64,000 bases of DNA from Actinostola sp. cb2023 (GCA_033675265.1 JAUJYZ010000220.1:52543-116542); one strand, 5' to 3'. Positions 41,209 through 53,797 are shown, numbered from the stretch's first letter. Numbers and translations are program-made. The notes: a model not told the origin generated them from the letters alone.

Positions 41209-44200
41209 TGTCGATCCGTGTATTACAACTCTATCGTAGATAGTAACAATATCTTTGTCAGATACTATAATAGTTATATTAGTAATAATATGGTTATAGT
41301 ATTAGGTATCAATCAGAAATTAGAACCTCTCAACAAACATCCAATATTTTTCTTATTTGCGCCTTGGTAAAGCGCAGCATAAGTACAACATACAGCATGT
41401 CGGCATATCTACCATTATATGAGTTTAAGAATCTTGAAACACAATTTACATTCAATGTAAACTATAAAATAAGCAGCAAATATCAAGGAATAGTAAGGAA
41501 ATACTGGATTTGGCTGTACCTTATTGTTTTGCTCATCAACCCAGGCAGCAATGACGAACTGATAGACGCACCAGTCGGATACCTGAATTTAACAACTTTC
41601 GATTAATAGAAAGAACAATTATCAGACGGTAGCTTGAAAGAGTATCCAAGTTTAAATAAAGATCGCAGTTTGTAGATGACAATTGATAAATCAACCTTTA
41701 ACAATGTTTTCAAGGAGTACTAATACATTAGACACTAGAAGAGGAATATCACTGCAAAATATAAAAAGATTCTCAGAGTTAATAATATGGCTGTTAGTTG
41801 TTTAAGTCAATATTAGACCTGTGATGTTCTATAATTAGGGTCGAGAGGAAATGAGCGGCGCTCCAACAGAAAGATACACATCAACAGCAATGAACTGTGA
41901 ACCTGATAGAAATAGTTTGGTTTATAATAATTAATGTTCTATGTCGCACCAATTGAAGGTCCCAAAACAAGGGAGCTTTCGTTGATTAGTTTGTGCAAGG
42001 TAAAGTTTTTTATAAACACTTTGGATCCGTGGCTTAAAAAATTGAGCTTACTCATACAACTAACGTTTTTCAACAGTAAAACTACTGTAAATACGATGTG
42101 AACTGCAATGATTCTTACTTATTGTTATGGATCGACGGACGCCAGTCTTCAAATTAAAGCCGGCATAAATGGCGCTAATTACCCTAAAAATATAAACTCG
42201 TCGTTCCGACTTGGTATATTGACAAAACTTCCTCAAGTGGTCGATATTGGTTTCTCGAAAAATTAATGATGGTTTTTCTAAAAATATATTAAGCAAATAG
42301 ACCAATAACTGAGGGCTCGAGTATTATTGCTTGAAATACCACTGACCTGTATTTACATAATAATGGCCAAGTTTAACGTTTTCTTAAAGTACAGTTTTTG
42401 TAATTATCTCATCATTCTGTTTCAATCGTATTTTAAACCATCTTTTACGATTTGTTCGGATCAATTTATATCAGTCAGTCGTTGGTCAGAAGTCAGTATA
42501 AAACTGACATTCTGAGCGATACAGACCTCAGGATCTACAATCAAATCTAGAAATGCCAATTCCAGCATGATAAACTTGGCAGGAGTAAACAAAATATCAC
42601 AAAATCACAAAAATCTGCATCAGTTTGATTTTGATAAAACATTTCACATTCGTTTGCCTATGTTATCATACTCTGCTGTATTGTGGTTATAGTTTTCTTC
42701 TTCTCGAGTACGAATTGTTTTTGCTATAAACTGACCGTCGATAGATCTCTTCAATTTTTAGTGTTTTATTGATAAATATTTTATATTTAAAAAAAGGCTC
42801 GATTTTCTTTTTCAATTTTCAGTCTTTTTTAAGGATATTATCAATATATTACCTGAGTGTGAATACGTTTGATTGATAGGTTTAAATTAACCTATGCAGT
42901 TGGAATAAGCCGAAGAAAAAAAACACCTAAGGGCTGGCAGCCTATAGACATATATAGCCATGACGAACTTTATAGTGCTTTGAATCGCACAGCATGAGCA
43001 CAGCATGAAAGGTGTCCGTATGTCAGCAGGATATATATTACACAGATAGTATTGCAAGGATGTACTATTTATTTTTAGCTGTTCAGGGAATAAAATTAGT
43101 CTGATGTTTTCAAGCGGCAACACTACTGAAATATTTTTAACTTACGAGTATACATTGTACATACGGGTAGCTGAATATGTAAAAATAATTACAACTTGAT
43201 CTCACTATAATTGTGATTTTGTAAACTCGATCGTAATATACCGGCGAACCATTAAATAGCAGTAATATTTACAACTTGGTCTAACTTGTTACTGTTAATT
43301 GCCGCCCAATGAAACACCAGGAGAAATATAGTAAACTGTATCTCTCACAGAGTTACAACCTTTCAGCCAAGCAACTCTGCTGTTTCAAGGCAGTCAATTT
43401 TGTTAAATGTTAGTGGACCGGCTAGTTTTATTTAAAGCTGGTATTCGAGTATCCGGATAATATTGTTAATTGCCGCCCAATGAAACACCAGGATAAATCT
43501 CTCACAGAGTTACAACCTTTCAGCCAAGCAACTCTGCTGTTTCAAGGCAGTCAATGTTGTTAAATGTTATAGGATTGAAAATGAAAATGTAGCCTCTCAC
43601 AGGATTACAGCAAATATCACTGAATTTGCGTTACATGTACACGTCGTTAAGCAGAAGGCCAAATTAAATGGTTTTGACTTAACGGGGTTCTACATATATC
43701 CCTGGAAGCGAAAGCAACGCGAACTAATCTATTCTGAGCCTATTTCATTATGAGATATTCCGCGAATGATACCGCTATACGCTAAAACTACTAAACTGAT
43801 ACATGTTGTGGTCACGCCATTCAGTCGTATATAAATATTACGCGGGAACATATAGAATCATAGAACTCGAATCAAGCTCATCATGTGTGCTCATGAGCGG
43901 CACAAATATGACAGATAAGTTTTAGATGCTAGTTTTATGTATTATTACACGGTACACACATGTTTTTTCTGAAATGTGCATGATGAAACTCTGATATTTT
44001 GAATTTTGGCGCCACTTTGTAGCGTGGTCAAAATATTGTAATGTTTTAGCTCTTTGACGTCCAGAAGCTACAGTGAAAGATGTATTATCGATCTATAATT
44101 ACACTACTTTGATAAAATCGATCAGAATGGCAGTAAAAGCACATCTTAAAGCAATACTTATCTGGTAACGTTTGCTCAATTGCATCCTAGTTTGTATCAT

Positions 44201-44331
44201 TAGGTCGCGAAACGCTCGTGTATAACACTGCAGAGGCATCTGCCGAAACATCTCGAACAGCCGTCGATGGTTTTCTGTATAACTATGTCGCTTATACCCC
44301 GTTTCAGTCTTTTGTTATTCGGTGATATCAT
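41209..44331. other. Mostly non-coding; one tandem duplication
   Basis: AT-rich, with no recognised gene. AATTGCCGCCCAATGAAACA and TTACAACCTTTCAGCCAAGC occur twice (about 43299-43410 and 43467-43568), a duplication about 168 bp apart. A frame at 41394-41606 starting MSAYLPLYEFKNLETQ is unrecognised. Confidence 0.5.
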
Positions 44332-44888
44332 TCATGACGATCGACTGGTAACTCGGAGCTGCTGCAGAATATCTAATACACAGCCTACTAGTCCTACTGA
44401 TATTACTTTGTTGGTATCTGCAGTTTGACGTCGTTTGACATGGTTCACTAGCTTAGCAAGACCGCATGCTGATGTTGGTCGGTTCAACCGACGAACATCA
44501 GCAGGGTGCCACAAATTCAGAGCACTACAAAGTTCGTCATGATAGATCATTTCATTATTATTTTCTTCTGGTCCCTTCGCATTATGAATTCCCCATTTGA
44601 CCGCATATATATGTTGGGTTGCGCACTCTTCAGTTTTGGGGTTACTATCTTTTGGGTTCTTATAGGTTCGGATTCTTTGAGTATGGGTGTGTTGAACCAG
44701 GTACATACAGCGTCGGGTTTTAGTATGGGTGTTTGTGCGGATCCTGGATTTGTATTCGAAGGCATCACCTTTTGTGTGTCCGCCAGATCTCCATAGCTCA
44801 AAGGAGTACTGGGTGAGACTGGTGAAACGATGGATCCACCCGTTAGTGCTGTAATCGCTGAGCTAGTCATGCAGGCCGGGTCGAACAC
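44332..44888 (-). pseudogene. Unrecognised possible coding region, two overlapping frames
   Basis: Minus strand. The first frame (44888-44547) contains MTSSAITALTGGSIVSPVSP and PSNTNPGSAQTPILKPDAVC. The second (to 44332) contains MIYHDELCSALNLWHPADVR and CGLAKLVNHVKRRQTADTNK. The residue mix is protein-like and the frames would join with one frame change near 44560. I recognise no domain. It may be a decayed transposon protein or exon; confidence is low. Confidence 0.3.
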
Positions 44889-45008
44889 AAAGCAATATCA
44901 ACTTCACCTGTCCAGTTACGTTGGTGGCGTCGCTACGTGGACGACTCTAAGTAAGAGTTAATTACCGAGAACGGAGGCAATAAGCCATATACATCCCGAG
45001 GGCCGTAT

Positions 45009-45304
45009 TTGAAATTTATAATTCAAGTACAAAGATGCAACGGCCATGTTGGTGGTACAAACAAGAGAAGGCAATGAGGAAGGCTTTGTTGATCGTTGTA
45101 GCGCACCAGTATGGCCGTCATGATGTCATACATGTGCAAACAAGAAATAGTTGACAAGTAGTTTGTAGGGTTTCGTCAAGCGTAAATGAAGACTCGGAAA
45201 AAAACGAGAAATTGGTTTGCATATGGAAAATATAGTAATAATAACACAAATATATCCACACTATTACTAACCCTAATAATAAACATGTAAGGTATGTTAC
45301 TAAA
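45009..45304 (+). repeat. 290-bp direct repeat, right copy
   Basis: Same sequence and orientation as 40508-40796. It bounds the 4.2-kb interval holding the peptide precursor. Confidence 0.85.
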
Positions 45305-45439
45305 GTAATTATTATAAATATGAAAACGCGTAATTAAGGCTAATTGATACAATAAAGGGCAAGGCTCGAAGCGTTAGTAAAGAGAGAAAGCTAAAATATA
45401 ATAACAATGATATCAACATCAACGCCGATTACAAACAAC

Positions 45440-45595
45440 ATATGTTCATATCAGACCATATCAGGAATTAGGAATAACGACACTGCAGACCAGCTGGCGG
45501 GAGCAGCAGAGCCTATATTGACCCAATACAATTACACCCTAGTGACGTCAAAAACAAATCCATCTCCCAGAACTACGTGTTGGTTCTTCAGTAGG
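45440..45595 (+). pseudogene. RNase H domain fragment of a retrotransposon
   Basis: The frame contains SGIRNNDTADQLAGAAEPI, matching the last conserved block of LINE-type RNase H (SH-x-GI-x-GN-x-x-AD-x-LA), with the catalytic-region Asp retained but SH and GN altered. A neighbouring frame continues PSDVKNKSISQNYVLVLQ, as in the residues after RNase H in such elements. No reverse transcriptase is nearby. Confidence 0.5.
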
Positions 45596-45789
45596 ATGGA
45601 GTCTGCAGATATGTTCAGATATGTTCCGACATGTTGCCAACCAAACAACGAGAGGCAACACAACACGCGTTGTCACTCAGAAGCCACTCTGAGTGATCTG
45701 CCTAAAGACACTGAGGGAACCGGTTATGGCTTCGCCTCGGACTTGAAACCCCGTCCAGTCCTCATTGTCGGTTTAAAGGGGGAATAGCG

Positions 45790-46766
45790 CGTAAAATACG
45801 TCCACATTTTAAATACTTTAAATCCCCTCAGTGCCATTATAATCTTCATGTTCTGTGAAATATCAGTTTCCCAATATTAAAATGAGAATTTCTATAAATT
45901 TGCGATTAACTTCACTTCCGCCATTAAACAGTTGTCGCCAGGAAGTGACGTCGCTTACTCAACCCAAAGAAAGTAATGTGGCTAACAGGAGGGAAATTTG
46001 CATGAGCATGCGCTTAACCGCTGGACCATAAAAGCGTAATTTCGGAAGCACAAAAACCGATTATAGTAATAATAACGCTATATTTTATTATGTTGCTATT
46101 TTGATCATCAGAGTTCGTGTGACGCTTTCACCACCCGTTCCCTTCGAGTGCTCTCCCTTCCTTCCGAGACTACTAATTACAAATACAAACCATACGACTG
46201 ACAGCATTTATTACTCTCCAAAAGGAATTAAAGATACCATGGAAAACTAATAATGATATAAATGTAACTCTACAGAATACTTAACTTAACTTAACTGAAA
46301 TACTTAACAAAAGTCCAAGTATAGTGTTCAATGTTCGATGTTCAGTGTTGCGTCGATCTTTCTCATTTGTCCTTCGTCTTTCTTGTCCTTCGTCTTTCTT
46401 GTGCTTTCCAACTGTCCAACTGCTCTTTCCAACTGCTCCGGCTCCACTACAAGTAACGTTCTTCTTCTTTAAACCTTCGGAATTTACCCGTATCTCTGTA
46501 TCAAGATGCTGAAGAATTTTCTTAGGTTTTTCTCTCTTCCCGTACACACTCCAACTGAACTATTCACAAAATTCGTATTTTGTTTGATATTGACCGGCAC
46601 AGGAAGCCCAAGCTGGGATATTGTGGATTATATCTTTATTTATTTTTTCTATAAATACTGTAATAACAGTCTTGAAACTCTCCTGGTGTCTTGTGGTATT
46701 TATTTACTATACCTGTTCAAAGTTTCGTCGAATTTTAAAACAATTTAGATGTACATGTCTTCCCCG
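45790..46766. other. Non-coding, nothing recognised
   Basis: Includes a CTTTCTTGTCCTTCGTCTTT low-complexity patch (46360-46400). No domain or inverted repeat noticed. Confidence 0.5.
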
Positions 46767-46885
46767 TACGGTGGCCCGTTAGGGACACTTGTAATACGAT
46801 ATTACAAGTGTCCCTAAAATGTTATATCTTATTTTTGCACTTTTGTTTTAAAAACATACATAAATGCAAATCGTGAACTAACTGT

Positions 46886-47883
46886 AGATCTCGATTTATA
46901 ACTGTAGATCGCGACTTATAACTGTAGATCTCGACTTATAACTGTAAATCTCGACTTATAACTGTAGATCTCGACTTATAACTGTAGATCTCGACTTAAC
47001 TGTAAATCTCGACTTAAAAGTGTAGATCTCGACTTATAACTGTAGATCTCGACTTATAACTGTAAATCTCGACTTATAACTGTAGATCTCGACTTATAAC
47101 TGTAGATCTCGACTTATAACTGTAGAACTCGACTTATAACTGTAGATCTCGACTTATAACTGTAGATCTCGACTTACAACTGTAGATCTCGACTTATAAC
47201 TGTAAATCTCGACTTATAACTGTAGATCTCGACTTATAACTGTAGATCTCGACTTATAACTGTAGATCTCGACTTATAACTGTAAATCTCCACTTATAAC
47301 TGTAGATCTCCACTTATAACTGTAGATCTCGACTTATAACTGTAGATCGCGACTTATAACTGTAGATCTCGACTTATAACTGTAGATCGCGACTTATAAC
47401 TGTAGATCGCGACTTATAACTGTAGATCTCGACTTATAACTGTAGATCTCGACTTATAACTGTAGATCGCGACTTATAACTGTAAATCTCCACATATAAC
47501 TGTAGATCTCGACTTATAACTGTAGATCTCGACTTATAACTGTAGATCTCGACTTATAACTGTAGATCTCGACTTATAACTGTAGATCTCGACATATAAC
47601 TGTAAATCTCGACTTAAAAGTGTAGATCTCGACTTATAACTGTAAATCTCGACTTAAAAGTGTAGATCTCGACTTATAACTGTAGATCTCGACTTATAAC
47701 AGTAGATCTCGACTTATAACTGTAGATCGCGACTTATAACTAACTGTAGATCTCGACTTATAAGTGTAGATCTCGACTTATAACTGTAGATCTCGACTTA
47801 TAACTGTAGATCGCGACTTATAACTGTAGATCTCGACTTATAACTGTAGATCTCGACTTATAACTGTAGATCTCGACTTATAA
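46886..47883 (+). repeat. 20-bp satellite array, left arm of copy B (about 50 units)
   Basis: Same unit as in copy A, in the complementary orientation. Variants include GACTTAAAAGTGTAGATC and TAAATCTCGACTT. The long array is the left arm here but the right arm in copy A. Confidence 0.9.
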
Positions 47884-48984
47884 GTGCGAGGTGTGTATGC
47901 ATATGGTGTTCTGCAAATTCAGAACGAGGCTGCATCCGTTCAACATGGCGGCCATCTGGCCTTTGATGACGTTGCACTGTTTGTTTGGCTGTCACTCACT
48001 AGAGTTTGTGCCTTTGATGACGTTGCACTGTTTGTTAGCTTGTCATCTCCGTGCGCACTCACTAGAGTTTGTGCCTTTGTTCTTCCTCAATATGTTACAG
48101 CCTGATACAGCCAGCATACCAGATATTATTTTATATTGAGCAGTATTTAAAGCTAGGATTTGATTATCTGTTCGGTCACAAGCAAGCCGTATAGGGCCAA
48201 TCCTAGTCTTTTATGCATCGGACATTAACCTAATTAACAAGTTTCCCGCACTTGTATCTACAATGGGCGTCAAAATTAGTTGAAACACTATACAGTTATC
48301 AGCAAAAAACACTATCACCACTATGGATATGGTGTACACTCTCTCCTCCCCTCCCCCCACCGCACAATGTTGATCATCAGTTGCGCTTTTTCATGGGCAA
48401 TGATGTATCTTCAACATTGGAGAGGGGGAGGGGATTTGGATGCGTATAGTTCATATTTTAAACACAAAATGCAATCCTACACCGATAGCTAGGTTCCAAA
48501 ATGGGTAATGTTTCAACAATTTTGACGCTCATTGTAGTTCCTGCTCCATTATGCACCACTACCATTTAACACAACTTCATTGAAACTGCTTTGTGTCGCC
48601 GTCTCCGCCAAACCTTTTTCTAGACATAATTCGCTTCTATCTCTGTGAAAGGTTCCGGGCCATGAAAGATACAAAGAAATGTACGGTGGCCCATAAATAT
48701 TTCAGCATAATCAAATTTAAAATACTGCTCAATATAAAATAATATCTGGTATGCTGGCTGTATCAGGCTGTAACATATTGAGGAAGAACAAAGGCACAAA
48801 CTCTAGTGAGTGCGCACGGAGATGACAAGCTAACAAACAGTGCAACGTCATCAAAGGCACAAACTCTAGTGAGTGACAGCCAAACAAACAGTGCAACGTC
48901 ATCAAAGGCCAGATGGCCGCCATGTTGAACGGATGCAGCCTCGTTCTGAATTTGCAGAACACCATATGCATACACACCTCGCAC

Positions 48985-49134
48985 TTATAAGTCGAGAGTC
49001 TACAGTTCTACAGTTATAAGTCGAGATCTACAGTTATAAGTCGAGATCTACAGTTATAAGTCGAGATCTACAGTTATAAGTCGAGATCTACAGTTATAAG
49101 TCGAGATCTACAGTTGTAAGTCGAGATCTATAGT
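48985..49134 (+). repeat. 20-bp satellite array, right arm of copy B (about 7 units)
   Basis: ATAAGTCGAGATCTACAGTT units starting after GCACTTATAAGTCGAGAGTC, with an irregular first junction (TACAGTTCTACAG). Confidence 0.9.
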
Positions 49135-50429
49135 TAGTTTACGATTTGCATTTATGTATGTTTTTAAAACAAAAGTGCAAAAATAAGATATAACATTTTG
49201 AAGCGAGGAATAAAATAATAATAATTAGTTTGCACGTAAAAAAAAAACTTGTATTACAAGTGTCCCTAACGGGCCACCGTAAGAGGCCCCACCAAAAAAC
49301 GAATATCATAATGAATGTGTTGAAGATTAATCCACGTTCTAGAAATTATGACGAAGAAATTGTCGAAAATCTTCGACCGAGCGATTTTTCCCAGAGAAGT
49401 TACTGGAATTTTTCAAAACAGGAAACATGACTTTAATGAATTATGTAGAGGAAATTGTGGAGATTTCGGCTCAATTTCGAGATAACTAGCTATGAAGATT
49501 GGGATAATTGAGTATTCCAGACATCATACCCAAGTTTACCTTCGTTTATTTGAAGTTTATTTGGTGTTGATGAAGGCTAAAATATAATAATATACATTCC
49601 ATATGTATAAGAATTGACTAAATGTATTTACTTTTCCTTCAATCTTCTTCGCGACTGAGCTTGCAACGTCGACAAACAGTTTACTCCATGTCAGCTGGCC
49701 GCCATGTTGTCCAAAATAGAGTATTTAGCACAGCAAAAGAACAGGAATTTGATATCAAATAAAGGCATAATTTTCTAATATTTCGATCAATGAAATAACT
49801 TTAAGGCACAAAGATAGCATTAAGAATTCATTTCTGCGTGTTCAGTACATACAATTCTCGTAATACGTCCGCAAAAACTGTAAACATTGGAACGAAACAA
49901 CTTGTCTCGAGTACATCTTGTATATCTGACTGTGGCGACGCATGCGCACACAACAAAAGTCCCTCCTGTTAATGTGGCTAATATATACTTTGAGAATGTG
50001 AAGTCAGCGCGCGGGAATATCTGAAGAATCTGCAGAATTCGACGAATCGCTTGGCAAATCTTCCATATCTTCCTCTAAGTTATAGCAATCAAGTGTAGCT
50101 GCACAAATTGTGCTGGCTATTGTTTTTTTATGTAAAAACAAAATAAAGAACGATAATAGAACAATAGCCAGGACTTTTAGTGTGCAACGACACGAAGACC
50201 TGACCGACTGAATTTCGCGGACCGATTGGGCGAGACTTCAATAATGGCGGACATCGATTTTTCTGCTGTTTTATATTGATTTGTTCAACGCCATTTTGTC
50301 ACTTAAATGACAACATTTATAAAAAATGGATAACTTACTTCATATGAAATCATTTGAATTCGGAAAATCGACCGCTAAAATTTGACATATTTAGTCGACC
50401 CCCGTTTATATGATTGCTTTCGGCTCAGT

Positions 50430-50626
50430 ATGTCTTGTCATCCATTTCAACATATACATAGACCTAAGGAAAATAAGCTTTCTTTTCTTTTAAACCATGG
50501 ATGCGTTGTTTATCATTTTAAATGTGATCATTGTGAGTATGTGAGTATGTCAGATATACTTCGCGACACTTGGATGTATCTGCGCATTCAGGAGCATAGG
50601 TATTCGGCCATTGGCACGATTCCATA
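50430..50626 (+). pseudogene. Penelope-like GIY-YIG fragment, copy B
   Basis: Same residues and same scrambled centre as 6715-6912: VVYHFKCDHCEYV and IQEHRYSAIG. A hammerhead-like CTGACGA...GAAAC follows at 50753-50777. The lesions are shared, so decay predates the duplication. Confidence 0.65.
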
Positions 50627-50752
50627 GTACTTAGGTATAAGGGAGCAGTTGTCAATTGGGACTTCCTCCTGTTACTGCCTCCTGTCACGCTTCATTTCTA
50701 TTATTATTATTCCCACTTGAGGCGAATTCAATCAAGTAAGCTAAACTAACCA

Positions 50753-50779
50753 CTGACGAAGGACTGACGATCGAAACCT
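50753..50779 (+). ncRNA. Hammerhead-like motif, copy B (degenerate)
   Basis: CTGACGA (50753-50759) and GAAAC (50773-50777), identical to 7039-7063. The altered core base argues against activity. Confidence 0.45.
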
Positions 50780-50861
50780 CAGTAAATTTATTATATTTTA
50801 CACGTCGTTAAAGTTTCACTCTACACACTTGTAGAGAATTGTAAACATGGTTCAATACCAG

Positions 50862-51165
50862 TGACAATATACGACACCAACATCATATTTGTGACTGTCG
50901 CAGCCAGAGCCATGATTTCCCCATCCATAGTGAGTACAGCTATGAAGTGAAGTCTCTGATCCTGAACATCCCATGTAGTTCAGCCAGACTTTTCCTGACC
51001 CTCGTCCATAGCGCCAATATTCTACAGCTTTGGTAAAACCAAGTTGTCGACATGCAACCTTGCATGCCGTCGTTCATATCCCACCAATCATGACACACTG
51101 TTCCCCATTGGCCATTGTCGTAGACTCGTACAATACCAGCAACACCTGAACCTGTTGTATCACTT
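50862..51165 (-). pseudogene. SRCR domain exon, frameshifted, copy B
   Basis: Counterpart of 7145-7445 with the same GCATGC insertion in the AKVACRQLG segment. The C-terminal half ([28 protein letters not shown] tail, GWGNHGSGCDSH) is readable on the minus strand. Confidence 0.8.
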
Positions 51166-51334
51166 TGACCATGTACTTAAATTTCGAAATCTAACAGTTC
51201 TTTAAATATTTTGAATGAACAAATTCCTGACAGATATATAAATTCCACAAGCATTCATGTGAATTTTTGAAAACCATTGTGATCCAAAAAAATAATAATT
51301 TCTGAATTATTTGTATCCTAAAATTCAGTAATCA

Positions 51335-51676
51335 GAAACACACGACACCAACATCTTCTCTGTGACTCTTGCACAAAGAGTCAACAATTCCCCAACCATC
51401 GTGAGAACAGGCCTGCAGTGACGACTCTGATCCTGTACATGCCATTTCGTCTAACCAGACTTTTCCCGACCCTCGTCCATACCACATCGGTCCTAAAGCT
51501 TTTGTAAAACCAAGTTGTCGACATGCAACCTTGGCGTCGTTCATACCGAAGGCATCATCACACACTGTTCCCCATTGGCCATTGTGGTAGACTCGTACAA
51601 TACCAGCAACACCTGAACCTGTTGAACCAGGTTCAAGTTGTATATTATCTGCTGGTGGACCTTGGAAAAGATGCAA
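51335..51676 (-). CDS. SRCR domain exon, uninterrupted, copy B
   Basis: One open SRCR domain on the minus strand: [102 protein letters not shown]. Six cysteines. Acceptor CTTTTCCAAG lies just upstream on the minus strand. After VVCF the codon that elsewhere reads GG(T/A) in SGY is TGA, so the frame stops in place of a donor. The exon could be terminal, or damaged at its end. In copy A the same exon is split by a 3.77-kb hAT-like insertion. It was probably part of a multi-SRCR extracellular protein with the exons at 50.9 and 54.0 kb. Confidence 0.75.
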
Positions 51677-51868
51677 AGTAATAATTTATAATCGAACAAA
51701 GAGTACATGTCAGTGATAGCTTAAAATAGTTTCAAGGATTATGCTCTCACAAAAGGATACTAAATTACTGAGATCATTTTTAAAAATATTATATGTGCAG
51801 TCAGGCATCATGAATATAAAAACGATAAAACGAGAGTTGTCACTGACTAAAAAACTTGTAAAAATCTG

Positions 51869-51906
51869 AACGTTTCGGTTTAAATACTAAAACCTTCTTC
51901 AGCAGA
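51869..51906 (-). ncRNA. Degenerate hammerhead-like terminal motif of the Penelope-like element
   Basis: Minus strand CTGAAGA, a GGTTT/AAACC stem, then GAAACG. The core needs CTGATGA, so one essential base differs. Position at the 3' end of the element supports origin from a ribozyme. Confidence 0.45.
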
Positions 51907-51910
51907 CTTA

Positions 51911-52011
51911 TCTGGAAATGGCGTTGTGTTCAAAAAAGCAAAGATTATAAGGTTATGATTTGTGAGCTAAAACATTGTATACGTTTGGCACGTGTATATG
52001 TTCATTAATAG
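51911..52011. repeat. Terminal repeat of the Penelope-like element, 3' copy (inverted)
   Basis: Reverse complement of 53761-53861 with few differences. It contains AACATTGTATACGTTTGGCA. Confidence 0.9.
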
Positions 52012-52157
52012 AGTTTCTGTTCTGGACGGAGTGCCACGCTTCCAAAAAACAAACGACTAGACCAGTACAAGTGTTGGCATTTGTCAATGATTTGTGCATT
52101 GTCCACGTACGTCAAATTCATGTTGGGTCTGAGTTTGGTTTTGGGCCAGGAGGGGAT

Positions 52158-52373
52158 TCACTTCTCAAGGAATATAGCTCTATTGTGTTCTTTCGATCTG
52201 GTTTTTAGCGCCCGGCTGGTTTGGCCAATGTAAACTTTCTCGCAGTTCTTGCAGTCTATTTGGTAAACAACTGCGGTGGATTTGTCTTTTTCGAGTTTAT
52301 CTTTCGGTTTTCTAAACATCGATCCGATGGTTTTCATGGGTTTATGTGCAACCTTGATGTCTTGTTTCTGCAA
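52158..52373 (-). pseudogene. GIY-YIG endonuclease domain of the Penelope-like element
   Basis: Residues KSTAVVYQIDCKNCEKVYIG, then QTSRALKTRSKEHNRAI. VVYQI and VYIG form the GIY-YIG signature, preceded by the CxxC typical of Penelope-like elements. The catalytic Arg (SRALKTR) is present. The N-terminal link to RT is broken by a lysine-coding A-rich run near 52450-52480. Confidence 0.85.
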
Positions 52374-52434
52374 TATCCTGGCGATCTTTTCAGAGACCCC
52401 TTGAATGTATGGGAGGACAACAAGGCCTTTCTGT

Positions 52435-53380
52435 TCACGTTGGACAGTAGTTGGTTGGTTTTTTTTTTTCTTTTTTTTTCTTGAGGAACTTTAATTTGAT
52501 GAATTGCTCAGGGTAGCTGTTGTCTTGATTGATGACATATCTCCTTTCTGTTCTCTTTATGGCTTCGGTCGAGGGCGGATGAGGCGCAGATCCTATGGCT
52601 ATTTCTTCGATGTGCTCCATAACCAAGTTGGCGAGGATGGCGCTGACTGGAGATCCCATGGGGCACCCAAAGATTTGTTGACAATGCGTGTCTCTTAGAA
52701 TGAAATAGTTGTTATTATTTAAGAACAAATTCAAGGAGCTTCATGATGTTATTCACGGATAGATCTGTTCTTGTTCGTAAATTCGAATCAGATTGAAGAC
52801 GTAGTTTTGCAATTTCAAGGGCCAGGGAAGTGGGAATAGATGTAAATAAAGATACCACATCAAAAGACGCCAGGCACTCAGTGTTTTCTATGCTGTGTGC
52901 AGAGACCTTAGCGGCAAAATCTTGGCTGTTTTTGACAGTGTATTTGTTGTTTTGAAGCGGAGAGAGGAGGTAGGCCAGGTGTTTGGAGACTTGGTACGTC
53001 GGACAATTAATCGAGCTGGTGATGGGTCTCAGAGGAACATCGGGCTTATGGATTTTGGGTAGACCGTAGAAAGTGGCTGAAACGGCGTCGGTGCTGTGAA
53101 GCTTGTAGTACAGCCTGTTTTCGAGTTGTGGTTTGTCCAAATTGTACGGGGATTCTTGGTCTTTGATATCTTTTAAAAGCCGATTTAGGGATTTTTCTGT
53201 GCTGGAAGTAGGGTTTCTACGTTTATCTGTTATCTTGGTGTAAGTCTTGTTATCTTGGTGTAAGTCTTCTTATCTTGTAATAACCCATCGATCTTGTCGT
53301 TGTAAATACTGCTGTCCATAATTACCACTGCCCGGCCTTTATCTGCAGGGAGGATGGTTATGGTCGGATCATCGGCTAGG
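52435..53380 (-). pseudogene. Penelope-like reverse transcriptase, internally deleted
   Basis: Conserved blocks in order: ITILPADKGRAVVIMD (about 53340), FYGLPKIHKPDVPLRPI (about 53060), SINCPTYQVSKHL, LASFDVVSLFTSIP (about 52890), GCPMGSPVSAILANLVMEHI (about 52660). After SAPHPP the sequence jumps to TEAIKRTERRYVINQDNSYP, so the segment that should hold the YVDD active site is missing. A 20-bp tandem duplication (TTATCTTGGTGTAAGTCTT) near 53230-53270 is another lesion. Confidence 0.9.
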
Positions 53381-53383
53381 CTT

Positions 53384-53797
53384 TTAAGAGCATTCAGTTG
53401 GTCTTGCATGGGAGATGTTGGCTTGTTGAGGCGGTCTTGTGTTCCGTAGTATAGAGGTGATTGAGACGCGGATAATATCAGCTTCAGCTGTTGGGACTTG
53501 TTTAATTCCTGACTCTACAGACGCAAGGATGTGAGCGACTGGTACTTTCTTCGCTGTGATGGCGTAGTTTAAGCCAAGTTTCAGAGCCGCTTCTTCGGAC
53601 GAGGACAAAGGTTGGCTGGATAGATTTACAACCCATTTCTTATCTGTGCCGTTATTAGATTGACGCCGGTTGTGCAATAATTTGTCTAACTTTTTTTGGT
53701 GGCTTGTTTTCTTGTTGTGGAATTCGTGATCGACTTTATGCTTGACAGTATTCTCCAAAACTATTAATGAACAAATACACGTGCCAAACGTATACAA
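53384..53797 (-). pseudogene. Penelope-like element N-terminal region, copy B
   Basis: KWVVNLSSQPLSSSEEAALK, GLNYAITAKKVPVAHILASV, IIRVSITSILRNTRPPQQAN, as in copy A (12468-12959). Frame is lost at about 53410, where copy A still reads EEQLNALKSLADDPTI. Confidence 0.85.

Larger units (their letters stand above)
46769..49279. mobile_element. Foldback element with satellite arms, complete copy B
   Basis: 2511 bp with inverted ends CGGTGGCCCGTTAGGGACAC and its complement, flanked by TA on both sides (46767-46768, 49280-49281). Order: terminal block, long 20-bp array (46886-47883, about 50 units), core with about 300-bp inverted repeats (47885-48985) around a unique centre, short inverted array (48985-49134, about 7 units), terminal block. 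TA duplication fits a Tc1/mariner-type mechanism. No transposase. Its left edge is also the left edge of the segmental duplication. Confidence 0.9.

Noticed and set aside
40508..45304. Complete LTR retrotransposon
   Set aside because: The direct repeats lack clear TG...CA ends, no primer-binding site or polypurine tract was seen, and no gag or pol lies between.
46281..46547. 88-codon Lys/Arg-rich minus-strand frame
   Set aside because: Arises from a CTTTCTT-type low-complexity stretch; no conserved features.
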